From assembly GCA_905250125.1 (NCBI GenBank), contig CAJNOL010001082.1, positions 17,805-81,804 on the forward strand: a stretch of 64,000 nt of DNA, read 5' to 3'. The position numbers and the translations under genes were made by a program. Positions 25,256 through 36,408 of this stretch are shown here, piece by piece (the first letter of the stretch is position 1; the number at the start of each line of letters is the position of its first letter). The notes beneath the pieces were generated by a model. It saw only the letters and a list, made by a program, of their open reading frames with translations, did no database searches and was not told the DNA's origin. The stretch comes from Rotaria sordida (taxonomy: Eukaryota; Rotifera; Eurotatoria; Philodinida; Philodinidae).

Positions 25256-25675
25256 CAGAAAATTCATTTTGATATAAAAAGTATATAGAAATAAAGTGTA
25301 TATCTTTGGAAGTTGATTGAGTTAAGAAGAGTATGAGATGAGTTCAGAGTGTGAAAGTAAAGTGTGTAAGCGAAGTCATGAGTCATACCTACCCCAATAC
25401 CCTCGCCAAAACCTGTATATCAATTTTATCATTTTCTTGTTTTTGTTTACATAATTTTGAGCTAGCTAGCATTTTATTTCAAATATATTTTAGAAGTCAA
25501 AGAAGAATTAAAACAACTATCTTGGAGCACCAACTATTGATGTTAATATTCAAGTTACTCAATGAAACATTTGAGAATAGTTAACAATAAAAGGATGAAT
25601 TTTCGGACTCACCTCAACGTCAAAAATATACACTTCTTTTCTATATACTATTTATATTAAAATTGAATTTTCTAC
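25256..25675. repeat. Small foldback, about 55-bp arms
   Basis: 25256-25312 (CCAGAAAATTCATTTTGATA, then AGTATATAGAAATAAAGTG) reads inverted as 25621-25675 (CACTTCTTTTCTATATACT, then AATTGAATTTTCTAC). The spacer of about 300 bp has no recognisable gene. Confidence 0.6.
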
Positions 25676-28479
25676 GCTTATTTCTCAAAGTACTGAATTA
25701 AATATTCATGAAATTTTTCTCATAGTCATCTCATTTGAATTTTCTAGAAATATATCTTATGTTGATCTAGTCCATTGATATGATAAAGTCCATAATAGTT
25801 AAGATATTGTTGGTTTTGTAACAAATATTTTTGCGTTAATTGAGGAAGAATCTGATTCAATTAACCCATTATTGATAATATTTGAAGTTATTATCAAGAA
25901 TCTTAATAAAACATGACGTTTTGTAAATGTTCCATTGTCTTTGCTTGCTTTATTGGTTGTTTCTAAAGCGTTGTTTGTTCTTAGTGCATACAGTTGTACA
26001 TCTTCATACCAACCATCATTTGATTAGAACCATTCATTATTAAAATAATTCAAAAAAATTTAACATTGATTGGTGTTTTTTTTTGCTTGTTGTTCATAAT
26101 AATGTTGATACTAATTTGAATACAGTTGTAGAATTAGATAATTGAAGCATTTTAATATCTTCTATTATTTCTTTTGAAATATATCTATCATCTATTTAAA
26201 TCATATTATAAAACATTTCGATTGTTATACTTATTATTTTATTTAATTTACTGATCTTTAAATAAATATCAACAAATCTAATTATTTTAATATATTGATT
26301 ATTTTATTTATTCTACTGACCATTTGAATAATAGCCAAAAATAATTACTAACCAGTATTAGAATGATTATATACTATAGAAATTCAAAAGAATACAGAAT
26401 ACTGTTACATGCTTGAAAAGTTCGCTAAACTATATCATACATCTTGAATAAAGATGTCATCAAGATATATAACGATGAATATCACTAGAATTCAAAAGTT
26501 CGTCATGTGTATATAATCCATGTGAAAATTATAATTTTTAATAGAAACAATGCAATCACTTTCAAATTAAACTTTTTACAAAGGACCTAATCAAAACATT
26601 TGGTCAACATTGATATAATGATCTTAGTAATATCTTTTTTTATGTTCTGGCTTACGAGAATTCATTATCACTAGTTTATAGTTAATTGAAATGCTCTTCT
26701 TCGAATTTTGTATAAAAAGTTATACAAAATTAAATGAAATCGATTAACATGATTATTTGTTTCGTATACTCTGCATTCATATCAAACGTAAAACATGAAA
26801 GAGAAAATGACTGCATTCCTTGTGTTTTCTTTTAGTTTTCTTTTTTGTTTGCTGTGATATTCATTTTTATTACTCCTTGATTCTCTCATAGAATCTAAAG
26901 AAATATTTGACTATGAATTCAGAAAAATAAACTAACGAAGAAAAGACACTGATAATAATATTTAACATTGATCAATCGAATAAACGGATTTTCTTGATGA
27001 TATCATGTTTGCGTTTTATTTGTAATTAGATTGACAGCAAAACACATTGTTATGACATAAAGTACACAATAATTTTTTCTAGAATTTTTTATCCGTCGAA
27101 ATAAAAAAAATGATAAAAATTTCATGAATTTTATATGAAAAAAAGTGCCACTTCGAATGGTGAAACGGGTATAAAAATTGATGTATTTCAATTTTTATGT
27201 CTGTTTCGTCATTTTAATGCAGTTTTTGAAATTTTTTAAAGTCCCCTGGGTAATATTGTTTTCATTTCTATGATTGGTTGCAGTCACAGTCTTCACAGCT
27301 TCACGAGTTTGCTGTTGAATTATAGTTTCACAATACCACAATTATCACGGTCAGATGATTTGTCAGGTGATCGAAAATTTTTCAGAAGAGATTTTTCTTT
27401 ACTTTTGATCCACTAGAAAGTATTTTTTGACGAGTTAAAAGCTATGAGTTAGGATCAAACTTTTGTGCTCTTTTCTAATATAAGCTTAGAAATTTTTCCT
27501 CAGTTTTTATTCAAGAGTAGTGAGAGACTTTTTCAAAGACTTAAAAAAAAACTATTTGTAATGGTAAATCAACAGATTTTTATTTATCCTATAAATTCAT
27601 TGTCCAAGATACTAAAACATATCGAAGTCAGTTACTTTACAGAGAAACGAAAGCTGAAGTGCGTTCTCGAAAAATCAAAAAAGATTTCAAATAGTGCATT
27701 TTATAGGGTAACTTCTGATCCACAAACTGACATATATAAATAAAGACACCAACTTTTAGTTTTGAATTGCAATAGAGAAAATACAAAAGTGTGCAGTAAA
27801 ATTTTTCGTTCAAACTAAGTTTATGAGCTTATCAAAGATTATTTCACTATTTCTGAACAAAAACTGACACAAAATTTCTAAGCCCATAGTTGAAAAGACA
27901 TCTTATCTTAAAACTTTTCGATTACCTGTTATGTAGTATGCGTGAAATAGGTTGTGGTCGTCGTTATATTGAATGAAAGACAAAGCAATAAATAGATGAG
28001 ATGCGTTAAAATATAAGAAAAATATGATTTTACTTCTCTATTGTTCATGTTGTCATAATAATGAAATAAACAAAAGTAAAAATATTTAGTCTACGACATA
28101 TTAGCATTAATACATGTCAAAAAATGATAGAAGAAAATTAAAAAAAATCCAACACATTTATCTTCATGTGTAACTCTTGTTTTATTCAATTAATGATCTT
28201 TCTTGAACAGTGTAAGAAGAAAAAGAAATGATATATAGTATATTATAAATCAGCGTGTTTGTTCTACTCATTCTGATAGTCAAATTTTCATCATTATAAC
28301 AAAAATCTTCGTTTCACGTACTCTGTTAATAACAAGATCGAATCCACGATGCTAATATTTTTATTCGAATAGTATTAGAATATATTTGAAATATATGATT
28401 AGAATAAATATAACATAGATTTCTTGGATGAAATAAATGATCCAGTTTTATTTTAATTTAATTATAACAGTTAATCTGT
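25676..28479. other. Intergenic, AT-rich, contains one interspersed repeat
   Basis: No gene could be supported. Short frames at 27003-27191 and 27465-27743 have no recognisable content; the second belongs to the repeat described at 27395-27770. Confidence 0.4.
27395..27770 (+). repeat. Interspersed repeat, direct copy at 37470-37905
   Basis: CAAGAGTAGTGAGAGACTTTTT, then a TTTATCCTATAA block, then GAGAAACGAAAGCTGAAG and GATCCACAAACTGACATATA occur in the same order and orientation in the intron of the zinc-finger gene at 37470-37905, with substitutions and an extra insertion there. A 92-codon open frame here is not kept in the other copy, so coding is unlikely. Confidence 0.65.
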
Positions 28480-28715
28480 TTATTTATTAATTGCATCTGT
28501 AGTTTTTTGAACGATTTTTAGTTGTTGTTCTTCGTTTATTTCTTTTGATGTGTTGGTCGTATTTTTGTGGCAAACTTCTTGACCGCATGACATTGCTAAA
28601 ATATTTACATAAATTAGAATTAGTTTAATCATTTTCATTTTCACTTACTTTTTTCATTGTTGGGAACTTTGACATAATCAAATCCTCGTCGTCCAGATGT
28701 AGGTTGGAGCATCAT
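28480..28715 (-). CDS. Small two-exon protein of unknown function, 60 residues
   Basis: Exon 1 at 28715-28649 (MMLQPTSGRRGFDYVKVPNN) ends at a GTAAGT donor. Exon 2 at 28595-28480 follows a TTTTAG acceptor in matching phase and codes SCGQEVCHKNTTNTSKE... to AINK and a stop. The protein is hydrophilic, with two Cys and no signal or membrane segment. Consensus splice sites and phase agreement favour a real gene; I do not recognise the family. Its small size leaves room for chance. Confidence 0.45.
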
Positions 28716-29164
28716 TTTTCAAGGTTTTTTTTTTTAATATTTTTGATTCAATATTTTTTTTTACACATTGAGTCATACTCTCATAATTGCACAATCGCAA
28801 GACAAGACGTATGAATACAGCAGTAATAATATAACCTTTCTCATAAGTAAAGGTAAAAATGATTTTTATTGATTTATTTATTTACGTTTCTTTGAGTCAT
28901 TCAATTTAATCAAAAGACAAATCTTAAATCAAAATAATAATACATTTTACAAGCAATTACAATTAGTTTTAAAGAAAATAACGCATCAATCCTGTTCATA
29001 TTCAAGTTAAGATTCATAGAAAATATTTTTTTCTATCAAAAACATTGTTTTTTGAAAAAAAGAATCCTATAAAATATCTTATGGAACCATTTTTTCTACT
29101 TCATTTTTTTACGATAATTTTGTTTTAATATTTTTCAAAATACTTTGCTCAATCTGTTCGAATG

Positions 29165-31232
29165 CTTCTTTCTTAGTTTTAATATATATCTGCTAGACAT
29201 GTTCTTCAAAATAATCTTTTAGAAAAGGTGAACCATCCTCTTCGAAGAGATTCTTCATATGATAAATCAAATTGATACATTGAATCAAATAATTGATTAT
29301 TATTTAATGATGTTAGTATATTAATAATTGAACAACCTTCAATAAGTAAAAGATCATATTTTAAATGATTTAATTCAATATCAGCAAAATATATCGATCG
29401 ATGCCAAATACATTTAACAGAGCTTTCATGAGCTGATCGAGTATCACTTCAATATACGAACCACTCGATAAAAATTTTTTTTCGATGTTTTTTTGCTCAT
29501 TCAACACATTCATGTCTTAAACTACCAACTGTAAAATTTTAGCTCCTAATACCCTTCCTATGAAAAGCTAGCCAATACTAACTTTAAGCACTATCATACA
29601 TTTTTGGGGAAAAGCAAGAAAAAATATCCTATAAAAGATGTACCAGCTTGCGTTTCAGCAGATCATTGAGGTTTTCCATGGCATACATAGGAAGATGAAG
29701 AATTAAACGCTGAATAAAATAAGCCACATTCATATAATATAATATCTAACAACTTAAGTTTTATAAAGCCAACATGAGTCAATGGGGGTCATTTTGATCA
29801 CTCTACATAAAATAGCATACCTCCTGCTATGTTGCAGGATTAGGAGATTCCAGACTGAATTTTATGTATGTTCTGCAACTTTTTTTTCTCTGCAGAATCG
29901 TAAAAAATATTCAAAGAAAAGTTCCTTTTCGATGCGAAAAAGAGCTTACATCTCCTAATTTTTTATAGTTTTTGATAGGTTTTCAATGGGAAATGAAGAT
30001 TTTTAGCAATTTTCATTGTCATGACATAATGCTAAAGCAAAATAGATATGATATTCAGAATCATCATCAAAGCCTGCATCAAATCATATATGTTTTAGCA
30101 AAAATCTTTTCCTGACCAAAACTGATCTGTGGTCCCCTACAGTTATATTTAAGAGAAATTTTTCATCTTGGTTTCTCTACGGATCAGTTTCGACCAAGAA
30201 AACATTTCCGATAAAATTTATATGATTGAATGCAGTTTCTGACACTGATTCTGAATATCGTATCTATTTTGCTTTAGCGATGTCTCGTGGCAATGGAAGC
30301 CACGAAAAATAATCATTTCTTTTTGAAAAATCATCAAAAATGACGAGGTGTAAGCGATTTTTTTGCATCAATTCTAAAGTTTTTTCTTGAACATTTTTTT
30401 TAACCACTTTGTAGAGAATAAAAAATTATACAACATATATAAAATTCACTCTGAGAATTCCTAACTCTGAAATACAGCATGAGGTAAATTGTTGTATTTA
30501 GACTGATCAAAAAGGACCCTCCTTGACTTATGTTGGCCTTATAAAATTTCAATCGCTACACATTATGCTATATCAATATAGTTTATTTTGTTCAACTTTT
30601 AATTCTCTATCTTATAATATATACCATGAAAAATTGCAATGATCTGTTAAAACACAAATTGATACATCTGTTATACGATATTTTTTCTTGTTTTTTCTCA
30701 AAAAGGTATGATAGTGCTAAAAGTCGGTATTGGATAACTTTTCATAGGAAAGATATTAGAACCTAAAATTTTAGAGTTGGTAGTTTAAGACATTGATGTG
30801 TTGAATAAGCAAAAAAAAATCGAAAAAAAATTTTATCGAGTGTCTCGTATACTTGTATGCCGTCATGGATGCTTTCTTAAAGATTCTCAATCAAAATGAT
30901 CAAATTCAATTAAATGTACATGATGTGGGTCATTCGCTAAATGAAAATAGTTGATCAAGATGCATAGATAAAACACGAAGAATATACTGCTTTAAAGAAA
31001 ATAAACATTTCAGTGAATGACAAATAGCTGTTTTACATTCATTAGTGACGCTACTATAATCAACAACAATATATGATTGTGTGGAAAATATGGAATTATA
31101 CTGAGATGAAGGAAATATGAATGCTAGAAGTTTGTTTACAGGGTCATTGAATGACACCAACATGGCATGATCAACAGTGACAAAAAAAATGAAAATGTTA
31201 CATTCATCTAGGAATTCATTCATATTCAAATC
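29165..31232 (-). pseudogene. Decayed unidentified gene split by a foldback element
   Basis: On the minus strand, 31232-30930 encodes a 100-codon frame (MNEFLDECNIFIFFVTVDHA..., then SYIVVDYSSVTNECKTAICH). After the foldback, 29445-29165 encodes another protein-like frame (VKCIWHRSIYFADIEL, then LLLIEGCSIINILTSLNNN) that shifts frame near FTFSKRLF / SPFLKDYFEEH and meets stops. Both look like pieces of one rotifer gene interrupted by the 1.4-kb palindrome. I do not recognise the family. Broken frames on both sides argue against function. Confidence 0.35.
29453..30853. repeat. 1.4-kb foldback element, about 680-bp arms
   Basis: The left arm 29453-30132 reads inverted as 30179-30853 with a spacer of only about 45 bp. 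Outer anchors are CACTCGATAAAAATTTTTTTTC at 29462 against its inverse ending near 30843. Inner anchors are CTGATCTGTGG and CTACGGATCAG. Intermediate blocks such as AAGCCAACATGAGTC and its inverse GACTTATGTTGGCCTT confirm that the whole length pairs. It has no coding capacity and lies in a decayed gene. Confidence 0.8.
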
Positions 31233-31249
31233 ATAGTAAATGGCTGACT

Positions 31250-31345
31250 AGTGGAGTCCATTGGGTTCAAGCTTTTCAGGTTCGGACTCGGCCGAATCCG
31301 GGAATAAGGCCAAACCGACGAACTCTACTGAATAGGAAATCGACC
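31250..31345 (+). repeat. GC-richer short repeat, inverted copy near 39735
   Basis: GGAGTCCATTGGGTTCAAGC followed by TTCGGACTCGGCCGAATCCG. The block is related, in opposite orientation, to 39735-39812. It contains a perfect inner palindrome CGGATTCGGCCGAGTCCG-like arrangement only in part. Confidence 0.5.
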
Positions 31346-32386
31346 CCAATGTTTCATCATTTTTGAGCTCATATGTTGAGTATCTAGTGAGGATATCGAG
31401 CTTAAAATAACTACATAAGGATATGAACCAGTAGATCTTCTCTACAAGAATTATCAGAATTTTGCTCGATTTTTACCATCAGATGGGATGTTGGCAAGAA
31501 AATTAAGCAGAAGATTTTTTACTTAATATTTTCTGTATAACTCGACCTCATGATCCTGAGAATATTTTTAAAGTTTTAGTTAAAATGATGGCTTCTTACT
31601 TGAAATATTTAATGTTTAAAAACGTCTAGTTTCTTTTCAACATTTTTCGGATTTAAACGATTTTGTAACATTGATTATCACTTAAGAACGAAGCGATCAT
31701 TTGGATTGACACTTTTCAAATATTCTTAGGACGATGAAAGCTACTTATAGACAAATTTTCAGATTGAAAGTTCTTTGTTTAATTTTCAAAAGTAGTAAAT
31801 CACTCCGGGTGGTTCTCTAGTGAACTATGTTCTTCTGTTGTTGTTTTTTCCTAATGTCACAACGACTGATGTACTTTATTCTATTTTGTCTTGAGATTAT
31901 TTTTATTAAACAATACTATCGTCTCGATAGATGTCAAAGTGTGTCCGCTCAACATTTTTGATTTGATCATAATTTCGTCTAGAAACTTAATTTTTTTTAA
32001 TATTTAATTGTTTAATACATTACTGTTTGAAGTCTGAATTGCGAACAAGCAAATAAAGAATGAGGTTGGTTTAATTCGTCCAATACAAGAACTTATATTG
32101 CAGTAGGGATGTGTAGTTTTGGTGAAAATACTGACTACACTGGATTGACGCCCACTGAAGAATTGATACACCCATACAACATGTATATACCAGGTAAATC
32201 AGTGAACACTTTACTGAAACTGTACATTTATCAATAAATGGACTGATAAAATTTCAGAATAAAGTAACATAGAGACATCAGATGTTCATAAATGAAATAG
32301 AAAAATATTTATTTTCAAAAATATACATTTTGTAAGATATCAATAAAAGTTCACTGTTCTATCACCAAAAGCAATAAAGAATTTTA
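31346..32386. other. Intergenic
   Basis: AT-rich, without supported gene. It ends at the 3' end of the minus-strand B-box gene; a polyadenylation-like TTTATT (AATAAA on the minus strand) occurs just below 32387. Confidence 0.4.
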
Positions 32387-33596
32387 TTATTGAAGACGTA
32401 CACGATCTCCATTATGATCCAGTTCAATAATAATCTGCCATGGTAATGGAAATTGTTTCCGATCAATATCAAGTTCGTATTTTTCATTCATCTGTTTATT
32501 ATTCAATGCAATCTTTAAATTGTCACAATCAATTTCTATTTCAATTGTATTCTCTTGTTTTTCATCACGAGTAAAACAATGTTTTAGTTGATTGCGAATC
32601 CCAAATGACCAAATTCTAAACACTTTAATCAATTTTAATAGAAATATTTTTTTTTAAATTTTTACTTTTTTATTATTTGAAAAATTTTATATATTCCTGG
32701 TTTATGATCAATCACTTGTTTATCACCAATAAACCAACCGTATGATGATGATGATGATGTTGATTGTTTACCATTTAACTCGATCATACCGATAAAAGTT
32801 TTTGATGATGAGAAGGTCTCAAATGATAATCGTATAGAATGTACTCCTCTTGAATAGATTTGATTAACACGAACTGAACCGGAAATAAAATCTAAACCAT
32901 AATGTTCAGCTACAGAGGCATCTTTAGAAAGTTGAATTGGCCCATTGACTTGACTGAATGTTATCTTTGATAATGATAAATTTAATTTTCCAAAAGAGAG
33001 AATACAATAGAAAATGAAAAAAATCAGAAGAAATGAAATATATAATTTGATTTCTCTTGAATTGAACAACCAATCATGTAACGAATAGATTGATTCAATG
33101 AATGATTTAGATTGATTAGCTTGTATTAATTGTGTTTTGAATTTTTCTAATTGCATCGCCCATTTATCAAGATCTTTTTCTGAATAACTTCAAAAAAAAA
33201 AACAAACGAAAATTTTTCTCCTATTTATTTATTTATTTTTTGTTGTTTAATTATTGTGTTACTTCGATTGTTTTTGATATTCATTAATTTGTGATTTAAT
33301 TTGATTTATTTCTTTTTCTCGTTTTTGTAATTTCCATTGAATATCATTTGTTCTTTTTTTATAATCAAGAAAAATATCGTTAACTAAATTATATTCATTC
33401 ATTATTTGTTCAAAACGATTGTAAAGTTCATTTGAATGACTTGTAATATGATTTAAACAAAAACTTTGTTGACATCCTAGAAAAATTATAGAATAGATTG
33501 ATTAGAAAAGAAACAATAAAACTGACCATTACAAGTAAATAATCCATTGGAATTATCTCTTAATTCACATTTAATACATGGCAGTTTAACAGACAT
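32387..33596 (-). CDS. B-box-like zinc, coiled-coil, single-membrane-segment protein
   Basis: Four exons, 33596-33527, 33476-33263, 33187-32666 and 32615-32387, splice in consistent phase into 344 residues. The N-terminus is a B-box-type finger (CIKCELRD..., FTCNGCQQSFCLNHITSH). A coiled coil follows (about residues 40-110, LQKREKEINQIKSQINEYQK). One hydrophobic segment (about residues 155-175, LYISFLLIFFIFYCILSFG) would anchor it in a membrane. The C-terminal part (YGLDFISGSVRV..., IELTIDC-like IEIEIDCDNLKIALNNKQ, PLPWQIIIELDHNGDRVRL) has the fold pattern of the SPRY-like tail common in bdelloid B-box proteins. The membrane segment between coil and tail is unusual for TRIM-like proteins. Role unknown; a ubiquitin-related or scaffold function is a guess. 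Confidence 0.75.
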
Positions 33597-33851
33597 AATA
33601 GATCGATATTAATTTTTTTTTTTGAATTAAATATCAATGAATGATATCTAAAATTAGAAAAGGATTATACATCGAATCTTAGTTGAATAAAAATCAATGT
33701 TATAATTGAATTCTTATTTTCATAGGTTAAATTTTTTTGTATGGATTATATTTGCTAAATAATCAAAGTTTTTTTTTTGCTACTCAGTGTATATGATTGG
33801 ATGTAATTAAAAATGTTTGAGCTAAAATTTTTTCCACAAGTAGAAAATTGT

Positions 33852-34192
33852 GTAGACTAGAAAAAGCCAAAGACGATACAGGTGCAAGTTGTGATTTGGT
33901 TGAAACATCGAATCTTCATCAAATTTGTTCTACATGATTCCAATTTTTAACCGGTAACTTTGTCAACATAAAGTTCTGATTTATTGTAGCTGTTGAAAGA
34001 CTAATATCCGAAAGTGAATTTATCGAAGATTTTCAAATTTTATACACAAATTTATCTAATTGAAAGATTTCTGTAGGCAAAGTTTCAGGTTGAAAACTAG
34101 ACTCCAATAGAACCATTCTGATGAAAATTCAATATCTCAGCTAAATTACAACTTGTGCTCGTATCATCTTTTTGACATTTTTCTAAACTAGC
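33852..34192. repeat. Foldback, about 165-bp arms with almost no spacer
   Basis: GACTAGAAAAAGCCAAAGACG and the following GGTGCAAGTTGTGATTT at 33854-33898 read inverted as AAATTACAACTTGTGCTCG and the TTTCTAAACTAG end near 34192. The centre is near 34020. Divergence between arms is substantial. Confidence 0.65.
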
Positions 34193-34944
34193 CGTTCTCT
34201 AATTATTGACGAAATTTAGTATAAAAGCTTTATCTGATAATAGACAATTAATAGAATCAGAGGCAAGAAGATTTGACAAAGACATACACAAACAGTAAAA
34301 TTTTCGATGGAAACATTGCAAATGTATGTCTCGACAGGAAATTCCAAAAGTCGAAATGCAAAAAAGAATCATGAATATCTTTTTCAAATTCAGCCAAATT
34401 ACATGAGCGTTTTATGATTTGTTTGAACATTCATTAAAGAGTTTCGTTTCGTGTAGTCTTATTTTTATCGGTTGTTCATAATTATCTCATGAATCTAATA
34501 ACGAATTCAAGTCCATTTTAACACAAAAAAAAAGGAGAGACACTACATAGAGTTTTCTCTTTGTCAATTCTGATTGTCAACTGAAGCTGATCATTCGCAA
34601 ACATCTCATAAGATACATTCGAATGACGCGAAGCTAGATAAACGTGGAATTCATAGAATTAGACTTTCTCTTGGAATATACATGCTACGAAAAACTATTC
34701 TCTAGAAATTAATGTATTTCATAATCAATATTCGAAGAAGTTCTAATTTGTTTTAACGTTTTCTAAGCTCTGCATTAATTTGATGCATTTCTCAATGGGT
34801 TTTGCTGATAGGTTAAACATAGAATGTTGGTTCATTTGTACAAACAACATGAAACTTCATCAACCCTTTTTTATCTATTATTATTGTAGAATTTACATAA
34901 CATGATCGCATTGTTATGATATTAGTTTCAGTAAAGTGTTACGA
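34193..34944. other. Intergenic
   Basis: No supported gene. A 62-codon frame at 34199-34387 has no recognisable feature. Confidence 0.35.
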
Positions 34945-35940
34945 GAGAACTTTAAGGATATCCACCTCTCTATTAGATCGATTCTGATTCTCGAAAATGG
35001 TACAAACGATCAAGCTCAAATTTTTACGACAGATAGAACACTAAAAATAAGGAGACACGTATTTATGGAATTAAATTTGAAGTAGATTTTTGTGGGTTTT
35101 TTTCTGAGAAACCCTGATTTTCCATAGAGTCGCATCCTGATTGCTACGATCCCTATCTAACTTTGTTCAATCAGACTGCAATTTTACCACTGATACTTAA
35201 AAGTATTCTTCAGAGATGAAATCAATCGTTTTCATTTTTAACTCTCTTATCTAGTGTCATATAGTGAAAACAAATGCATACAATACTATATTTGTTTTCT
35301 TTCCTTTTCTTTCGTTCTCTTTAGTTTTTGTTATACATTCTGAGTAGCTAGATAATACATATATTGTTTCGTTCTTTGTCCTATGTCTAGTCTCATATTA
35401 CGTATTTCTTTTTCTTCTTTGTATTGCGTATTTCCTTTTTTTTTCATATATTTTCTTTTGGGTGATTGCGTCAGTTTGTTGCAACATTATCTTTTTTGAC
35501 CTTATTTCTGTTCAACACGTCAATAAACTTATATTGACCTGTTTCTTCTTCTTCATTGATACGCAGCACAAGACGTGACATCTAGATTTCCAGGATTCTG
35601 AAAGTCAAGACTACAGTTTTGATACCGAGCATTTACGATTTTTGACATAAAAACAAAAGAAAGTGAGCTTTTTGGAAAAGTGTAAAACAATGTCTGAGAT
35701 ACATTATTAGGTATTTCCAAAAAGTTTTTAGTCTAAGAGAATAAAGTTTGATTGAAGTCATAATATATCAGGATGTGACCCTATGAAAACCAGAACTTCT
35801 TAAAGAAAAACCAAAAAGATACACTTCAGAATTTTTTCTCGAATAGTTGCCTTCTTATTATTGGTACTATATCTATGGTAAAAATTTTAGCTTGATCAAT
35901 TATGCCATCTTCGAAAATCGGAAAGTATCCTTAATGCAAT
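34945..35940. repeat. Foldback element interrupted by a solo LTR
   Basis: The left arm from about 34945 (TTAAGGATA, GATCAAGCTCAAATTTTTAC, CATAGAGTCGCATCCTGAT) reads inverted as 35690-35940 (ATCAGGATGTGACCCTATG, GTAAAAATTTTAGCTTGATC, GTATCCTTAATG). The LTR at 35255-35580 sits in the spacer. The arms are about 250-290 bp and diverged, so the foldback is older than the LTR. Confidence 0.7.
35255..35580 (+). mobile_element. Solo LTR, copy 1
   Basis: It begins TGTCATATAG and ends ACGTGACA, so it has the TG...CA ends of an LTR inside short inverted TGTCA/TGACA termini. It is flanked by the 5-bp target duplication TCTAG (35250-35254 and 35581-35585). An AATAAA about 55 bases before the end sets the orientation as plus. 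The second copy at 48712-49036 differs at only about eight positions. There are no internal retrotransposon genes, so it is a solo LTR left by recombination. The 5-bp duplication fits a Ty3/gypsy-like element, but the family is not proven. Confidence 0.85.
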
Positions 35941-36408
35941 CTTCTCATGTAGTCATTTTTTTTAGTTGAATTCGATTGGTAGTTTGCATGTTATCAACAT
36001 CAGTAATTATTTTGGAACACTCTCTGGTTTTTTCGGTCATAGCAGTATCTCAATTTACATCTCTAACAATAAAGGAGTGATGTCGAAAAAGAAATTTTTT
36101 TTCTCAAGAAAGAAGAACACAAACTATCATATTATTTAAAGAATTATGAAAATAAGATGAATACAAAATTTCTTTTGTCAAAATAATTATTACAATATCA
36201 TCTATTATTTTGATTTGTTATTTTGTATTAAATCAGTGTAAAAAAATAAAACAGGAAATAATTTTGATGATATAGTTTTAAGAAAAAATCGAAATATCAA
36301 TTTATAATACACCAAAATAATCACACAAGTGCAATAGTTTTACAAGAAAAACAAAGAAATTATTTCGGAATATTTGTCTTGATTAAGAGACAAAAAAGAA
36401 ATATTAAA

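Noticed and set aside
27465..27743. 92-codon frame that looks like a protein
   Set aside because: Part of a repeat whose second copy at 37470-37905 does not keep the frame.
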